NCBI GenBank assembly: GCA_040878185.1
Contig: JBBDMS010000045.1
Coordinates: forward strand, 1 to 64,000
DNA from: JAWXBK01 sp040878185
Lineage (GTDB): Bacteria; Pseudomonadota; Alphaproteobacteria; Dongiales; Dongiaceae
Reading direction: 5' to 3'
DNA length: 64,000 nucleotides
The notes below the pieces were generated by a model that saw only the letters and a program-made list of their open reading frames with translations, searched no databases and had not been told where the DNA came from. Shown here piece by piece: positions 18,379 to 27,967 of this stretch (position 1 is the stretch's first letter; the number at the start of each line of letters is the position of its first letter). A program made the position numbers and the translations under genes.

Positions 18379-19332
18379 ATGTCAGGTCCGCAGGATAGCG
18401 AAGTCGCGACAACCGGCAAGATCGCGTCGGCCGCCGGCGCGCTGCCTGCCGAGAACCGGCGCCTGGGTCTCATATTGGTCGTGCTCGCGGCACTCGCCTG
18501 GAGCAGCGGCGGCTTGCTGCTGCGTTCGGTCGATACCGATCCGTGGACGACGATTTTCTGGCGCTCGCTGTTCGCGGCGATCACGCTTCTGCTGTTCATC
18601 GCGATCCGCGACGGCCGTTCGGCTCCTCGGCTTTTCATGACGATGGGTCGGTCCGGTATCCTGCTCGGCGTGTGTTTCGCGACCGCGTCGATCAGCTTCG
18701 TGGTCGCCGTGCAGTACACATCGGTCGCCAACGTACTGCTCCTGCAATCGCTGGCGCCGTTTATTGCCGGAATCATGGGCCTGATCTTCATGCGCGAGCG
18801 CGTCGAGCTGCGCACCTGGATCGCCATGGCCTTTGCGATCGGTGGCGTTGCCATCATGGTGTCGAACTCGTTCGGGACGGCATCCTTCACCGGCACACTC
18901 TTCTCGATGCTGATCGCTCTCGGTTTTGCCGGTGCGACAGTGGTGCTGCGCTACAATCGCAGTGTCCGCATGACGCCGGCCGCCTGTCTCGCGACGCTGC
19001 TTGCGGGAATCTTCGCCCTGATCATGGGTGCCGATCCGGCGAGCGCATCGATGCCGGAAATCGGCTATCTGGCGCTGCTGGGCATCTGCCAGCTCGCGCT
19101 CGGCATGATTCTCTATACGACCGGCGCGCGCCTGATCCCGGCCGCGGAATCGGCGCTGCTCGCCAATATCGAGGTGGTGCTCGGCGGGTTCTGGGTCTGG
19201 TTGGTGTTTGCCGAAGACCCCGGCATCCGCACGTTGATCGGCGGCGGCGTCATTCTGGCGAGCCTGATCGGCCACTCCCTCGTCGATCTGCGGCGCGGCG
19301 GCGGCAAGCGCGTCGCCCCGCCTGCCACATGA
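18379..19332 (+). CDS. EamA/DMT permease (first of a tandem pair)
   Basis: This 317-residue membrane protein has about ten predicted helices in two EamA repeats. The opening RRLGLILVVLAALAWSSGGL and the DTDPWTTIFWRSLFAA segment mirror the next gene, so the pair arose by duplication. It ends ATGA, overlapping the start of the second gene by four bases, which indicates translational coupling and perhaps a heteromeric pair. Exported substrate is unknown. Confidence 0.85.
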   Translation: MSGPQDSEVATTGKIASAAGALPAENRRLGLILVVLAALAWSSGGLLLRSVDTDPWTTIFWRSLFAAITLLLFIAIRDGRSAPRLFMTMGRSGILLGVCFATASISFVVAVQYTSVANVLLLQSLAPFIAGIMGLIFMRERVELRTWIAMAFAIGGVAIMVSNSFGTASFTGTLFSMLIALGFAGATVVLRYNRSVRMTPAACLATLLAGIFALIMGADPASASMPEIGYLALLGICQLALGMILYTTGARLIPAAESALLANIEVVLGGFWVWLVFAEDPGIRTLIGGGVILASLIGHSLVDLRRGGGKRVAPPAT

Positions 19333-20273
19333 CGGGGATCGGGCGCGGCGGCATCCATTCGAGTGCCGAACATCGCAGCGGAATCCTGCTGGTTGCCGGC
19401 GGGTCGATCGCATGGAGTTCTGCCGGGCTGCTCGCTCGCCTTGCCGAAACCGATGTCTGGACGACATCATTCTGGCGCGCGACGTTCTGTGCCGCCTTCC
19501 TGACGGCCGTCATCCTCATCTTCGAGCGGCGCGATCTGTGGCGCACGATTATCGGACTCGGCCGGCCGGGCGTTATCGTGGCCTTCCTGTTGAGCGTCGA
19601 TGCGATCCTGTTCATCATCGCGCTCGATCACACCAGCATCGCCAACGCGCTCTTCATCATGGCGACCACGCCGTTCGTCGCGGCGCTGCTCGGTCGCGTC
19701 GTACTCAAGGAACGCGTGCGTCCGAAGACCTGGGTTGCGATCGGGGTGGCGTTCTGCGGCATCGCGCTGATGGTCAGCGGATCGCTCGGCAGCGCCTCGC
19801 TGCTCGGCGACGGGCTCGCGATCGTCGTCACGATCAATTTCGCGATCGCGATGATCCTGATGCGGCGCCATCGGACCATCAACATGCGCCCGGCGGTCTG
19901 GCTTTCGGCCATCATGTCGATCGTGCTGACGCTGCCTTTCGCCAGCCCCCTCGCTGTCTCCACCATCGACTTCGGCGTGCTGTTCGCCTTCGGCGTTTTC
20001 GAGATGGGGCTCGGGCTTATCCTGTTCACGGCGGGTGCCCAGCGCGTGCCGCCGGTCGAGGCGGCGATGATCGCCATTCTCGAATCGATCCTGTCGCCGT
20101 TCTGGGTCTGGCTGTTTCTCGGCGAGGACCCCGGCACCCGCACGTTCCTCGGCGGCGTCATCGTGATCGCCGCGGTCGCCGCGCACACCATCGGCGATCT
20201 CAGGCCGGCGCGCGCAGCAAAGCTCGCGCCCGCCGATTCTAGTGACGCGGCGGCACCACCGGCTGATCGTTGA
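19329..20273 (+). CDS. EamA/DMT permease (second of a tandem pair)
   Basis: This 314-residue protein starts inside the last codon of the previous gene (ATGA). It is clearly its paralogue: ILLVAGGSIAWSSAGLLARL matches the first gene's VLAALAWSSGGLLLR, and ETDVWTTSFWRATFCAA matches DTDPWTTIFWRSLFAA, with the same closing FWVWLFLGEDPGTRTFLGG. The two are expected to be membrane permeases of the DMT group. The 3' end overlaps the convergent decarboxylase gene by 35 bp. Confidence 0.85.
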   Translation: MTGIGRGGIHSSAEHRSGILLVAGGSIAWSSAGLLARLAETDVWTTSFWRATFCAAFLTAVILIFERRDLWRTIIGLGRPGVIVAFLLSVDAILFIIALDHTSIANALFIMATTPFVAALLGRVVLKERVRPKTWVAIGVAFCGIALMVSGSLGSASLLGDGLAIVVTINFAIAMILMRRHRTINMRPAVWLSAIMSIVLTLPFASPLAVSTIDFGVLFAFGVFEMGLGLILFTAGAQRVPPVEAAMIAILESILSPFWVWLFLGEDPGTRTFLGGVIVIAAVAAHTIGDLRPARAAKLAPADSSDAAAPPADR

Positions 20274-21399
20274 CCATCACCAGCGTCTCGGGGTGGAAAC
20301 CGTTGAAGTGGCTGGCGATCGCGTTCGAATAGGCACCGATACGGTCGACCTCGATCCAGTCGCCCTCGCGGATGTCGTCGGGCAGATGGAACTTGGTCGG
20401 CAGCACGTCCAGCGAATCGCAGGTCGGGCCGTTCAGCACGAATTCCGAGATCGGCCCGCCGACAGCGCCACCGCCCCGCCGGTAAGCGCGCGCCGGCAGC
20501 TGGAGCTTCGCCGTCACCACCTCGTTGAACGAACCGTAGACGCCGTCATTGATGTAGAGCCGGTGATCCTTGCGCAGTTGCACCTGCACCACGACCGACA
20601 TCGCTTCGGCCACCAGCGCGCGGCCCGGCTCGCACATCAGCACGCAGTCGCGTCGCAAGTTGAGCTTCTCGACGCCCTTCTGGATCTCGTCCATGAAATC
20701 CTCGAGCGGCGGCAGGTTGACGTCGAGATACGGCGCCGGGAAGCCGCCGCCGACATCGAGATACTGCAGCGTCACCTTCGCCTTCTCGATCACCTCGCCG
20801 CACAGCGCAAGCGCGGCGGAATAGGCCTTCGGCGACGTGCATTGCGATCCGACATGGAAGGCAAGCCCGACCTGGCAGCCCTGCGAATGCGCTTCCTTCA
20901 ACATCGCCGCCGCGTCGTCGACGCCGGCACCGAACTTTTCGGCCAGATGGAACAGCGCGCCTTCAACCGGGGGCGTGTTGATGCGGACAATGATCCCGAT
21001 CCCCGCGCCGCCGTCGGTTTCGTCCAGGATCTTGGTCAGTTCGTCCATGTGATCGACGACGAAGGTGTCGACATTGTAGACGCGATTGGCGGTCTGGATG
21101 ACCGCGCGGCCTTTGACCGGATGCATGAAATACGCGCCGGCGTCCGGAAATGCCTCGCGGACCTGCGCGATCTCGGGCAGCGACGCCGTGTCGAAATGCC
21201 GGATGCCGGCCTCGTACAGAATGCGCACGACCGCCGGATGCGGATTACACTTGATCGCGTACAGCACGCGGCCCGGAAACAAATCGAGGAATTTCTTCGC
21301 CTGCTGGCGCAACACATGCGGACGCAGGCAGTAGACCGGATAGCTCGGCTGCAACGTCTCGATCATGGTCGCCACGTCGGCGAATTGCCGTTCGGCCAT
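20239..21399 (-). CDS. ornithine/lysine decarboxylase-type PLP enzyme (alanine-racemase fold)
   Basis: This 386-residue group IV decarboxylase would form putrescine or cadaverine from ornithine or lysine. The PLP lysine lies in VLYAIKCNPHP (Lys 50). Further hallmarks are the FDTASLPEIAQV segment, AFHVGSQC, YLDVGGGFP (PLP phosphate clamp), CEPGRALVAEA and the C-terminal GPTCDSLDVLP with the active-site Cys. Diaminopimelate decarboxylase is a relative, but the GPTCDS motif favours diamine formation. The ATG at 21399 follows GGAG at seven bases; the TTG at 21405 is disfavoured. It could feed the putrescine-type chemistry hinted at by the PuuR-like regulator and the amidase relic. Confidence 0.88.
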   Translation of the reverse strand: MAERQFADVATMIETLQPSYPVYCLRPHVLRQQAKKFLDLFPGRVLYAIKCNPHPAVVRILYEAGIRHFDTASLPEIAQVREAFPDAGAYFMHPVKGRAVIQTANRVYNVDTFVVDHMDELTKILDETDGGAGIGIIVRINTPPVEGALFHLAEKFGAGVDDAAAMLKEAHSQGCQVGLAFHVGSQCTSPKAYSAALALCGEVIEKAKVTLQYLDVGGGFPAPYLDVNLPPLEDFMDEIQKGVEKLNLRRDCVLMCEPGRALVAEAMSVVVQVQLRKDHRLYINDGVYGSFNEVVTAKLQLPARAYRRGGGAVGGPISEFVLNGPTCDSLDVLPTKFHLPDDIREGDWIEVDRIGAYSNAIASHFNGFHPETLVMVNDQPVVPPRH

Positions 21400-21524
21400 C
21401 GTCAAACTCCGGGGTTCGGGAGAGGCAGGCTTCTAAAGCAAGGGGTCCGGTTTGTCACGTCCGGCGCGGTTGCCGGACAGCTCTGTAATCGTTATGAAAC
21501 GCGCTGCTTTCAAGGACGGATTTC

Positions 21525-22685
21525 ATGACCGTTTCGGGACCTCTGGCCGGCATCGTCATTCTCGATCTCACGCGGGTTCTCGCCGGCCCCTATTGCACGA
21601 TGATCCTTGCCGACCTGGGCGCGCGGGTCATCAAGGTCGAGCAGCCGGGCAAGGGCGACGATTCCCGCGCCTACGGCCCCTTCATCGCCGGCCAATCGGG
21701 CTATTTCGCGGCGATGAATCGCGGCAAGGAGAGCATTGCCCTCGACCTCAAGGACGAAGCCGACCGTGCGATCCTGGAGAAGCTGATCGCCGGCGCCGAC
21801 GTGCTGGTCGAGAATTTCCGGCCCGGCGCTATGGAACGGCTCGGGCTCGGCTGGGAGACGCTCCATGCGCGCTACCCGCGTCTGATCTATGCGGCGGCAT
21901 CCGGCTTCGGCCATAGCGGGCCCTACAGCGCCCGCCCCGCCTACGACATGGTCGCGCAGGCGATGGGCGGCGTGATGAGCATCACCGGCCATCCCGGCGG
22001 TGCGCCGACGCGGGTCGGCTCCTCGATCGGCGACCTCGCCGCCGGCCTCTTCACCACGATCGGCGTCAACGCCGCCCTGCTGCACCGCGAGCGCCACGGC
22101 GAGGGCATCAAGATCGATGTCGCCATGCTCGATTCACAGGTCGCGATTCTCGAGAACGCGATCACGCGCTATGTTGCGACCGGCGAGGTGCCGGGGCCGC
22201 TCGGTGCGCGCCATCCCTCGATTGCGCCCTTCGCCGCCTTCGCCACCGGCGACGGCCACGTGATCATCGCATGCGGCACCGACGGGATCTGGAAGCGCCT
22301 CTGCGCCACGATCGGACGGACGGAACTGGTCGACGACCCGCGCTTTCTCACCAACTCCGATCGCATCGGGAATATCGAGCTTCTGCATGACGAGATCGAG
22401 CGGACGCTCGGCACCAGCAGCACCGCCGAATGGCTGCGCGTGCTCGATGCCGCGCAGATACCGCACGCGCCGATCAACAATGTCGCCGATGTGATCGCCG
22501 ATCCGCATGTGCAGGCGCGCAACATGGTGGTCACGGTCGACGATCCCGATCTGCCCGGGCTCAAGGTCGCCGGCAATCCCATCAAGATGTCGGCCTTCGC
22601 CGATCCCGCTACCCGCGCGCGCGTGCCGAAGCTGGACGAAGACCGCGCCCGCATCCTGCGCGATTTGGAAAACGGCACGCTGTGA
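21525..22685 (+). CDS. CoA-transferase family III (CaiB/BaiF) protein
   Basis: This 386-residue enzyme moves CoA between carboxylic acids through an aspartyl-CoA intermediate. It opens with GPLAGIVILDLTRVLAGPYC and TMILADLGARVIKVEQPG, the standard family start. The catalytic Asp is expected in GPYSARPAYDMVAQAMGG, and RVGSSIGDLAAGLFT follows. The substrate is unknown. It overlaps the penicillin-acylase-like gene by four bases (GTGA), and threonine dehydratase follows. The three form one transcription unit. Confidence 0.88.
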   Translation: MTVSGPLAGIVILDLTRVLAGPYCTMILADLGARVIKVEQPGKGDDSRAYGPFIAGQSGYFAAMNRGKESIALDLKDEADRAILEKLIAGADVLVENFRPGAMERLGLGWETLHARYPRLIYAAASGFGHSGPYSARPAYDMVAQAMGGVMSITGHPGGAPTRVGSSIGDLAAGLFTTIGVNAALLHRERHGEGIKIDVAMLDSQVAILENAITRYVATGEVPGPLGARHPSIAPFAAFATGDGHVIIACGTDGIWKRLCATIGRTELVDDPRFLTNSDRIGNIELLHDEIERTLGTSSTAEWLRVLDAAQIPHAPINNVADVIADPHVQARNMVVTVDDPDLPGLKVAGNPIKMSAFADPATRARVPKLDEDRARILRDLENGTL

Positions 22686-25066
22686 CGCGACGCCGCCGCA
22701 TTCTGCTCTGGTCCCTTGTCGGGTTCATTCTGCTGCTGGGCGCTCTTGCCGCCACGGGATATCTCTGGCTTCGCACTTCGCTGCCGCAGACCGAAGGCGA
22801 AATCGCACTCACCGGGATCGGGGCGCCGGTCTCGATCGGGCGCGACGCGCACGGCATCGTCACGATCCGCGCCGCCAACGATGAAGATGCCTATTTCGCG
22901 CTCGGTTTCGCCCATGCGCAGGATCGCCTCTTCCAGATGGAGTTCACGCGCCGGCTCGGTTCGGGACGGCTCTCGGAAGTGCTCGGCACGGCGACGCTCG
23001 AGACCGACCGTTTCATGCGCACGATGGGCTTCCGGCGTCTGGCCGAAGCGCAGCTTCCCCTGCTCTCGCCCGGCCTGCGCGACGCGCTCGACGCCTACAC
23101 GAACGGCGTGAACGCCTATCTGGAAAGCCATGACGGCGCCTGGCCGCCGGAGTTCCACGCGCTGTTTCTCGAACCCGAGCCCTGGCAGCCGGCGGACTCG
23201 CTGATCTGGGGCCGCCTCATGGCGCTGCAGTTAAGCGACAACTGGCGCAGCGAATATCTGCGCGCCGGTCTCGCCGCGATCCTGTCCGCCGAACAGCTCG
23301 AGTATCTCTGGCCGGCGATGGAACGCGATCAGGCATCGCTCCCCGCCGGACACGAGATAGAACGGGCGGCGATCGAACCCGTCCCCGCTTTGCCCTTCGG
23401 CATGGAGATGCTGTCGGGTGCCTCGAACGCCTGGGCCGTAGCACCCGCGCGCAGCGCCAGCGGCGGCGCGCTGCTGGCCGGCGATCCGCATCTCGGTCTG
23501 CAGCTTCCCATTCAATGGTATCTCGTCCGGATCGAGACCCCTGACCGGACGATGGAAGGCGTGACCGCGCCCGGCGTGCCGCTCATCGTGATCGGTCACA
23601 ACGATCATGTCGCTTGGAGTTTCACGACGACCCATGGCGACAATCAGGATCTCTTTCTGGAAACCATCGACCCGGCCGATCCCGCGCAATATCTGACGCC
23701 GGAGGGCCCGCAGCCGTTCGAGATTCGCGACGAGATCATCCGCACCCGCGGCGACGACGTGGCGCTGGTCGTGCGCAGCACGCGGCACGGTCCCGTTCTT
23801 TCCGATATCGGCATCGCGGAGGAACTGGCCGACGACGACACCGCGGTGGCGCTCGCCTGGGCCTGTCTCGAAGCCGACGATCATACGCCCGAGGCGCTTT
23901 TCCGCATGAACCGCGCGACCGACGCGCGCGCCTTCCGCGCGGCACTCGATCTCTTTCATTGTCCGCTGCAGAACATCGTCTATGCCGACAGCGCCGGCAC
24001 GATCGGATTTGCTACCGCCGGCCGCATGCCGGTCCGCGCGGCGCTGTCCGCCGGCAGCCAGATGCCGGCCGACGGCGCATCCGGCGAATTCGACTGGCTC
24101 GGCTATCTCGATGCCGCCGACCTGCCGCAATATGTGGACCCGGCGCGCGGCTGGATCGCGACCGCCAATAACCGCATCGTCGATGACGTCTATCCGCATT
24201 TCATCGCCGCGCGCTGGGATGCGTCCTATCGCGTCGACCGGATCGACCAGGTTCTGGCAGAAAATATCCGTTTCACCATCGACGACATGTCGATCCTGCA
24301 GCAGGACACGCTCTCGCTGGCGAGCCGCGCGCTGCTGCCGGTCATGCTCGACCGGCTCGGCGCGACCGGCGAGAGCGATACCGAGATCGCCGCGTTCGAT
24401 CTGCTGAAGGCCTGGGACGGGCGCGTCGATCGCGACCTTGCCGCGCCGCTGGTCTTTCATGCCTGGACCGCCGCCGCACAGCATGCCGTCTTCGGCGACG
24501 ATCTGGGCCCGCTATACGAGGATTACGCCTGGTGGAACGTGCCGCTGATGCTGCGGCTGCTCGACGGCAGCGAAGCGTCCGAAGCCTGGTGCGACGACAT
24601 CGCAACGGAAGCGACCGAAACCTGTGCCGATGCATTTAGCGCCGCCTGGCGGAGCAGCATCGCGACGCTCGCCGATGCCTATGGCGACGATCCGTCGCGC
24701 TGGCAATGGGGCGACGCCCATCAGGTGCGCTTCGCGCATCCCGTCTGGGCGCGCGTGCCGCTGGTCGGCGGCTGGCTCACGACGTGGATCGCAACGCCCG
24801 GCGATCAATACACGATCAATCGCGGCACGGCCGCCGTTCTCGGCAATGACGGACGCTTCCCGCATCTTCAGGGAGCCGGCCTGCGGTTTGCGATCGATCT
24901 CGCCGATCCGGCCGGCGCGCGTTTCATGATTGCGGGCGGCCAGTCCGGCAACATCTTCTCGCCGCATTACGCCGATCTGATCGGCTTGTGGCGGGACGGC
25001 AGCTTTCTCTCTATCGTTGCAGATCCGGATTCGGTTCTCACCCTCACCCCCGCCTTGCATGACTGA
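22682..25066 (+). CDS. penicillin/AHL-acylase family Ntn hydrolase
   Basis: This 794-residue enzyme is exported and anchored by one N-terminal helix (RRILLWSLVGFILLLGALAA), then autocleaves into alpha and beta chains. The alpha part includes NDEDAYFALGFAHAQDRLFQ. The beta chain should begin at Ser 248 in LSGASNAWAV, the N-terminal nucleophile motif, with downstream LAGDPHLGLQLPIQWYLV and QYTINRGTAAVLG. Members hydrolyse N-acyl amides, including penicillin G and acyl-homoserine lactones, so quorum quenching or amide catabolism is possible. It starts with GTG inside the stop of the CoA-transferase gene and overlaps the dehydratase gene by eight bases. Confidence 0.88.
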   Translation: MTRRRRILLWSLVGFILLLGALAATGYLWLRTSLPQTEGEIALTGIGAPVSIGRDAHGIVTIRAANDEDAYFALGFAHAQDRLFQMEFTRRLGSGRLSEVLGTATLETDRFMRTMGFRRLAEAQLPLLSPGLRDALDAYTNGVNAYLESHDGAWPPEFHALFLEPEPWQPADSLIWGRLMALQLSDNWRSEYLRAGLAAILSAEQLEYLWPAMERDQASLPAGHEIERAAIEPVPALPFGMEMLSGASNAWAVAPARSASGGALLAGDPHLGLQLPIQWYLVRIETPDRTMEGVTAPGVPLIVIGHNDHVAWSFTTTHGDNQDLFLETIDPADPAQYLTPEGPQPFEIRDEIIRTRGDDVALVVRSTRHGPVLSDIGIAEELADDDTAVALAWACLEADDHTPEALFRMNRATDARAFRAALDLFHCPLQNIVYADSAGTIGFATAGRMPVRAALSAGSQMPADGASGEFDWLGYLDAADLPQYVDPARGWIATANNRIVDDVYPHFIAARWDASYRVDRIDQVLAENIRFTIDDMSILQQDTLSLASRALLPVMLDRLGATGESDTEIAAFDLLKAWDGRVDRDLAAPLVFHAWTAAAQHAVFGDDLGPLYEDYAWWNVPLMLRLLDGSEASEAWCDDIATEATETCADAFSAAWRSSIATLADAYGDDPSRWQWGDAHQVRFAHPVWARVPLVGGWLTTWIATPGDQYTINRGTAAVLGNDGRFPHLQGAGLRFAIDLADPAGARFMIAGGQSGNIFSPHYADLIGLWRDGSFLSIVADPDSVLTLTPALHD

Positions 25067-26294
25067 CCAGGATCTCCCGGTTTCGCTCGACGACATCCGC
25101 GCCGCCGCCGCCCGCATCGCCGGGCAGGTCGTCCGCACGCCATTGGTCCGCAGTCCGCGGCTCGCCGAGATCACCGGCGCCGCCGAAGTCTGGCTCAAGC
25201 TCGAGAACCAGCAGTTCACCGGCTCGTTCAAGGATCGCGGTGCGCTCAACAAGCTTCTCGGGCTCGACGAGGCGGCACGGCGCGGCGGCGTCATCGCGAT
25301 GTCGGCCGGCAATCATGCCCAGGGCGTCGCCTATCACGCCAAGCGCCTCGGCATACCCGCGACGATCGTGATGCCGCGCGGTACGCCCTTCATCAAGGTC
25401 GAGCGCACCCGCAGCTTCGGCGCGCGCGTCGAGATCGAGGGCGACAGCATCGACTCGGCCGCAATCTATGCGCGCGAGGTGGCCGATCGCGAGGGCCTCG
25501 TCTTCGTCCATCCCTACGACGACGCAGCCATTGTCGCGGGCCAGGGCACGATCGGCGTCGAGATGCTCGAGGATTGTCCGTCGCTGGAAGACGTCGTGGT
25601 GCCGATCGGCGGCGGCGGTATTCTCTCCGGCATCGCGATTGCGGTGAAATCGCTCAACCCCGCGATCGAGATGCTGGGCGTCGAGGCCGAGCTTTATCCC
25701 TCGATGCAGGATGCGATTGCCAACAACGCGCCGAGTTCGGGCGGGCAGACGATCGCCGAAGGCATCGCCGTCAAGTCGCCGGGCGCGATGACCCGTGCCA
25801 TCATCGAGCGTCTCGTCGGCAACATTCTGCTGGCGAGCGAAGACAATCTCGAACGCGCCATCCAGCTTCTGGTCGAGGTACAAAAACTGGTCGCCGAGGG
25901 CGCCGGTGGCGCCGGGCTCGCCGCGATGCTGCAGCATCCGCGCCGCTTCACCGGCCGGCGCGTCGGCATCGTGATCTGCGGCGGCAATATCGACGTGCGC
26001 ATGCTGGCGCAGGTGCTGATGCGCGGTCTGGTGAAGGACGGCCGCGTTGCGACGCTGCGTATCGAGATTTCGGATTCGCCGGGCGTGCTCGCGGACCTCG
26101 CGCGCATCATCGGCGATGCCGGCGGCAACATCATCGAGATCTATCATCAGCGCATGTTCTACGACCTGCCGGTCAAGCGCGCCGATGTGGATGCGATGAT
26201 CGAGACCCGCAACGAAAGCCATGTCCGCGAGATCATCGAGAAGCTGACCCGGTCGGGCATGCCGACCCGCCTCCTGAGCAGCCGCTCGGTCTGA
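25059..26294 (+). CDS. threonine dehydratase (ammonia-lyase) with ACT domain
   Basis: This 411-residue PLP enzyme deaminates threonine to 2-oxobutanoate. The PLP-lysine motif GSFKDRGA (Lys 58) is followed by AMSAGNHAQGVAYHAKRLG and the phosphate cup IGGGGILSGIAIAVKSL. A single C-terminal ACT domain begins near residue 328 (LRIEISDSPGVLADLARIIG), which suggests feedback control by an amino acid. Serine or hydroxyaspartate use cannot be excluded. The ATG at 25059 sits eight bases inside the previous gene. In alphaproteobacteria it lies near RDD and bpt genes as here. Confidence 0.92.
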   Translation: MTDQDLPVSLDDIRAAAARIAGQVVRTPLVRSPRLAEITGAAEVWLKLENQQFTGSFKDRGALNKLLGLDEAARRGGVIAMSAGNHAQGVAYHAKRLGIPATIVMPRGTPFIKVERTRSFGARVEIEGDSIDSAAIYAREVADREGLVFVHPYDDAAIVAGQGTIGVEMLEDCPSLEDVVVPIGGGGILSGIAIAVKSLNPAIEMLGVEAELYPSMQDAIANNAPSSGGQTIAEGIAVKSPGAMTRAIIERLVGNILLASEDNLERAIQLLVEVQKLVAEGAGGAGLAAMLQHPRRFTGRRVGIVICGGNIDVRMLAQVLMRGLVKDGRVATLRIEISDSPGVLADLARIIGDAGGNIIEIYHQRMFYDLPVKRADVDAMIETRNESHVREIIEKLTRSGMPTRLLSSRSV

Positions 26295-26369
26295 GGGTTT
26301 TCCGTCGGACATCTTGTCGCGGCGGACCCCAGCGCCCATCTTCCTGCGGTCCAGAAAGGGAGGACCCCC

Positions 26370-26903
26370 TTGCCGCAGCTACCCGCCTTGCGCCCCGACG
26401 ACGCGCCCTGGCACGAGACCCCGCCCGAACCGCAGACGGCCCCGGCTCTTTATGCCGGCGTCCGCACGCGCCGCGTCTTCGGCCATCTGGTCGACCTGAC
26501 GATCGTCGGCATCATGCTGGCTGTCGTCTGGGTCGTCATGCTGGCGGCGGGCATCGTCACGCTCGGCCTCGCCTGGGCGCTCATGGGACCGGTGATGGCA
26601 GCGATTCCCATCCTCTACTACACGCTCACGATCGGCGGATCGCGGTCGTCCACGCTCGGCATGCGCATGCTCGATGTGCAGGTGCGGTCATGGACCGGCG
26701 AGCGGCCGGGCTATCTCCAGGCGTTTCTGATGACCGTCATCTTCCTGGTAACCGTCTGGTCGACCGCGTTGCTGATCCTGCTGGTATCCCTGTTCGACCG
26801 GCGCGGCCGGACGCTGCACGACATTCTCTCGGCGACGATCGTCGTGCGCTCGTCCGCGCTCGCACAGTCTTTCGCTCAGGTCAGCGTGGCCGCCACAAGC
26901 TGA
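26370..26903 (+). CDS. RDD-domain membrane protein
   Basis: This 177-residue protein begins with about 30 hydrophilic residues and then three or four membrane spans. The RDD pattern is clear in TRRVFGHLVDLTIVGIMLAV, with the conserved R and D pairs, and in SRSSTLGMRMLDVQV and SLFDRRGRTLHDILSATIVV. Function is unknown; transport or lipid-linked roles are discussed for the family. The start is TTG at 26370, with GGGAGGA six bases before it. Its 3' end overlaps the convergent sulfotransferase gene by 23 bp. Confidence 0.85.
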   Translation: MPQLPALRPDDAPWHETPPEPQTAPALYAGVRTRRVFGHLVDLTIVGIMLAVVWVVMLAAGIVTLGLAWALMGPVMAAIPILYYTLTIGGSRSSTLGMRMLDVQVRSWTGERPGYLQAFLMTVIFLVTVWSTALLILLVSLFDRRGRTLHDILSATIVVRSSALAQSFAQVSVAATS

Positions 26904-27804
26904 GGTCGCGCTCCAGCAGCCGTTCCATCCGGTCGATCTCGTCGCGGAAATATTTCTCGTAGAGCGTTATCCGAAGCTCGGGCGCGAGCTTGCGCGTCAT
27001 CGCCTTCTGCAGTCGCTCATAGTACCGCCGGGTCGCGGTCGAGGGCCGGCGGATCACGCGGTTCGCACCCTTGATATGCGCGTTCACGACGATCGATCCG
27101 ACCGGCGCCGGCTTTCTATTGTCCGGATTGAGAACCGTCTCGCCGCGTTTCACGAAAATGATGTCCGGTGCCGGCAATCGCGTATCGGGAATATTGAGAT
27201 TGACCTCGAACGCCGGATCGACGCCGAGAAATTCGAACATGCGTGCCGCGGTTTTCTTCAGCGCCCGCTTGCCGCCGTGCAGATCCTCTTCGAGAATGAG
27301 GAACCGCATCTGCTCGCGTGGATAGAGCGCCAGAAACGTCTCGATCTGTTCCGTGTACAGTCCGCCCTTCACGTAGGCGCGCCGCTGGTTGAGATACCAG
27401 CGGCGGGCGAGCCGCGTCGGCTCGATTTCGACCGCGCGCTCGAAGCTTTCGGATTCCTCGGTCATACGCATGCACTGCAGATAATGCGAGAACGCGCGCG
27501 TCGTCGGGTCGCGCAGGCAGAAGATGAATTTGACTTCGTCGCCCAGCAGCGAGCGGATCCGCGGTGCGGCGGCGGCGAACCGCATATATTCCGGCGTCGC
27601 CTCGCCGATCGCCTTCTGCCCGTGATAGCCGGCCGACATTTGCCACTCGTAATAGGCCGGCAGCCGGCGGTCGAAGTTGCGGGTGAAGTATTGCAGCTCC
27701 TTGATTGCCGGCATGTGGATGTCGCGATGCTGCTTCAGCAGCCGGAAAAGCGGCGTGGTGCCGCCTTTCTCCGCGCCCGGGATAATGAAATTCGGCAGCA
27801 CCAT
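26881..27804 (-). CDS. sulfotransferase-domain protein
   Basis: This 307-residue enzyme would transfer sulfate from PAPS to a hydroxyl or amino group of an unknown acceptor. The 5'-phosphosulfate loop is IIPGAEKGGTTPLFRLLKQH (residues 6-25), and the 3'-phosphate site is FCLRDPTTRAFSHYLQCMRM near residue 95. The C-terminus fits the N-sulfotransferase branch. The acceptor could be a surface glycan; no glycosyltransferases are next to it. ATG at 27804. Confidence 0.85.
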   Translation of the reverse strand: MVLPNFIIPGAEKGGTTPLFRLLKQHRDIHMPAIKELQYFTRNFDRRLPAYYEWQMSAGYHGQKAIGEATPEYMRFAAAAPRIRSLLGDEVKFIFCLRDPTTRAFSHYLQCMRMTEESESFERAVEIEPTRLARRWYLNQRRAYVKGGLYTEQIETFLALYPREQMRFLILEEDLHGGKRALKKTAARMFEFLGVDPAFEVNLNIPDTRLPAPDIIFVKRGETVLNPDNRKPAPVGSIVVNAHIKGANRVIRRPSTATRRYYERLQKAMTRKLAPELRITLYEKYFRDEIDRMERLLERDLSLWRPR

Positions 27805-27967
27805 TTTCGACCCCCGCGCAAGCCGCGCCGCCGGCCCGACTGTTCCTCGAATCGCCGGCTAGGATGCCGCAAATCGGCGGCGCGTAACAGGTTTGTCATG
27901 GATCGGCCGGGCCGGATCGGGTCATAATGCCGGCCAACGCGCACGACGGAGATATCGACCGGCCACC

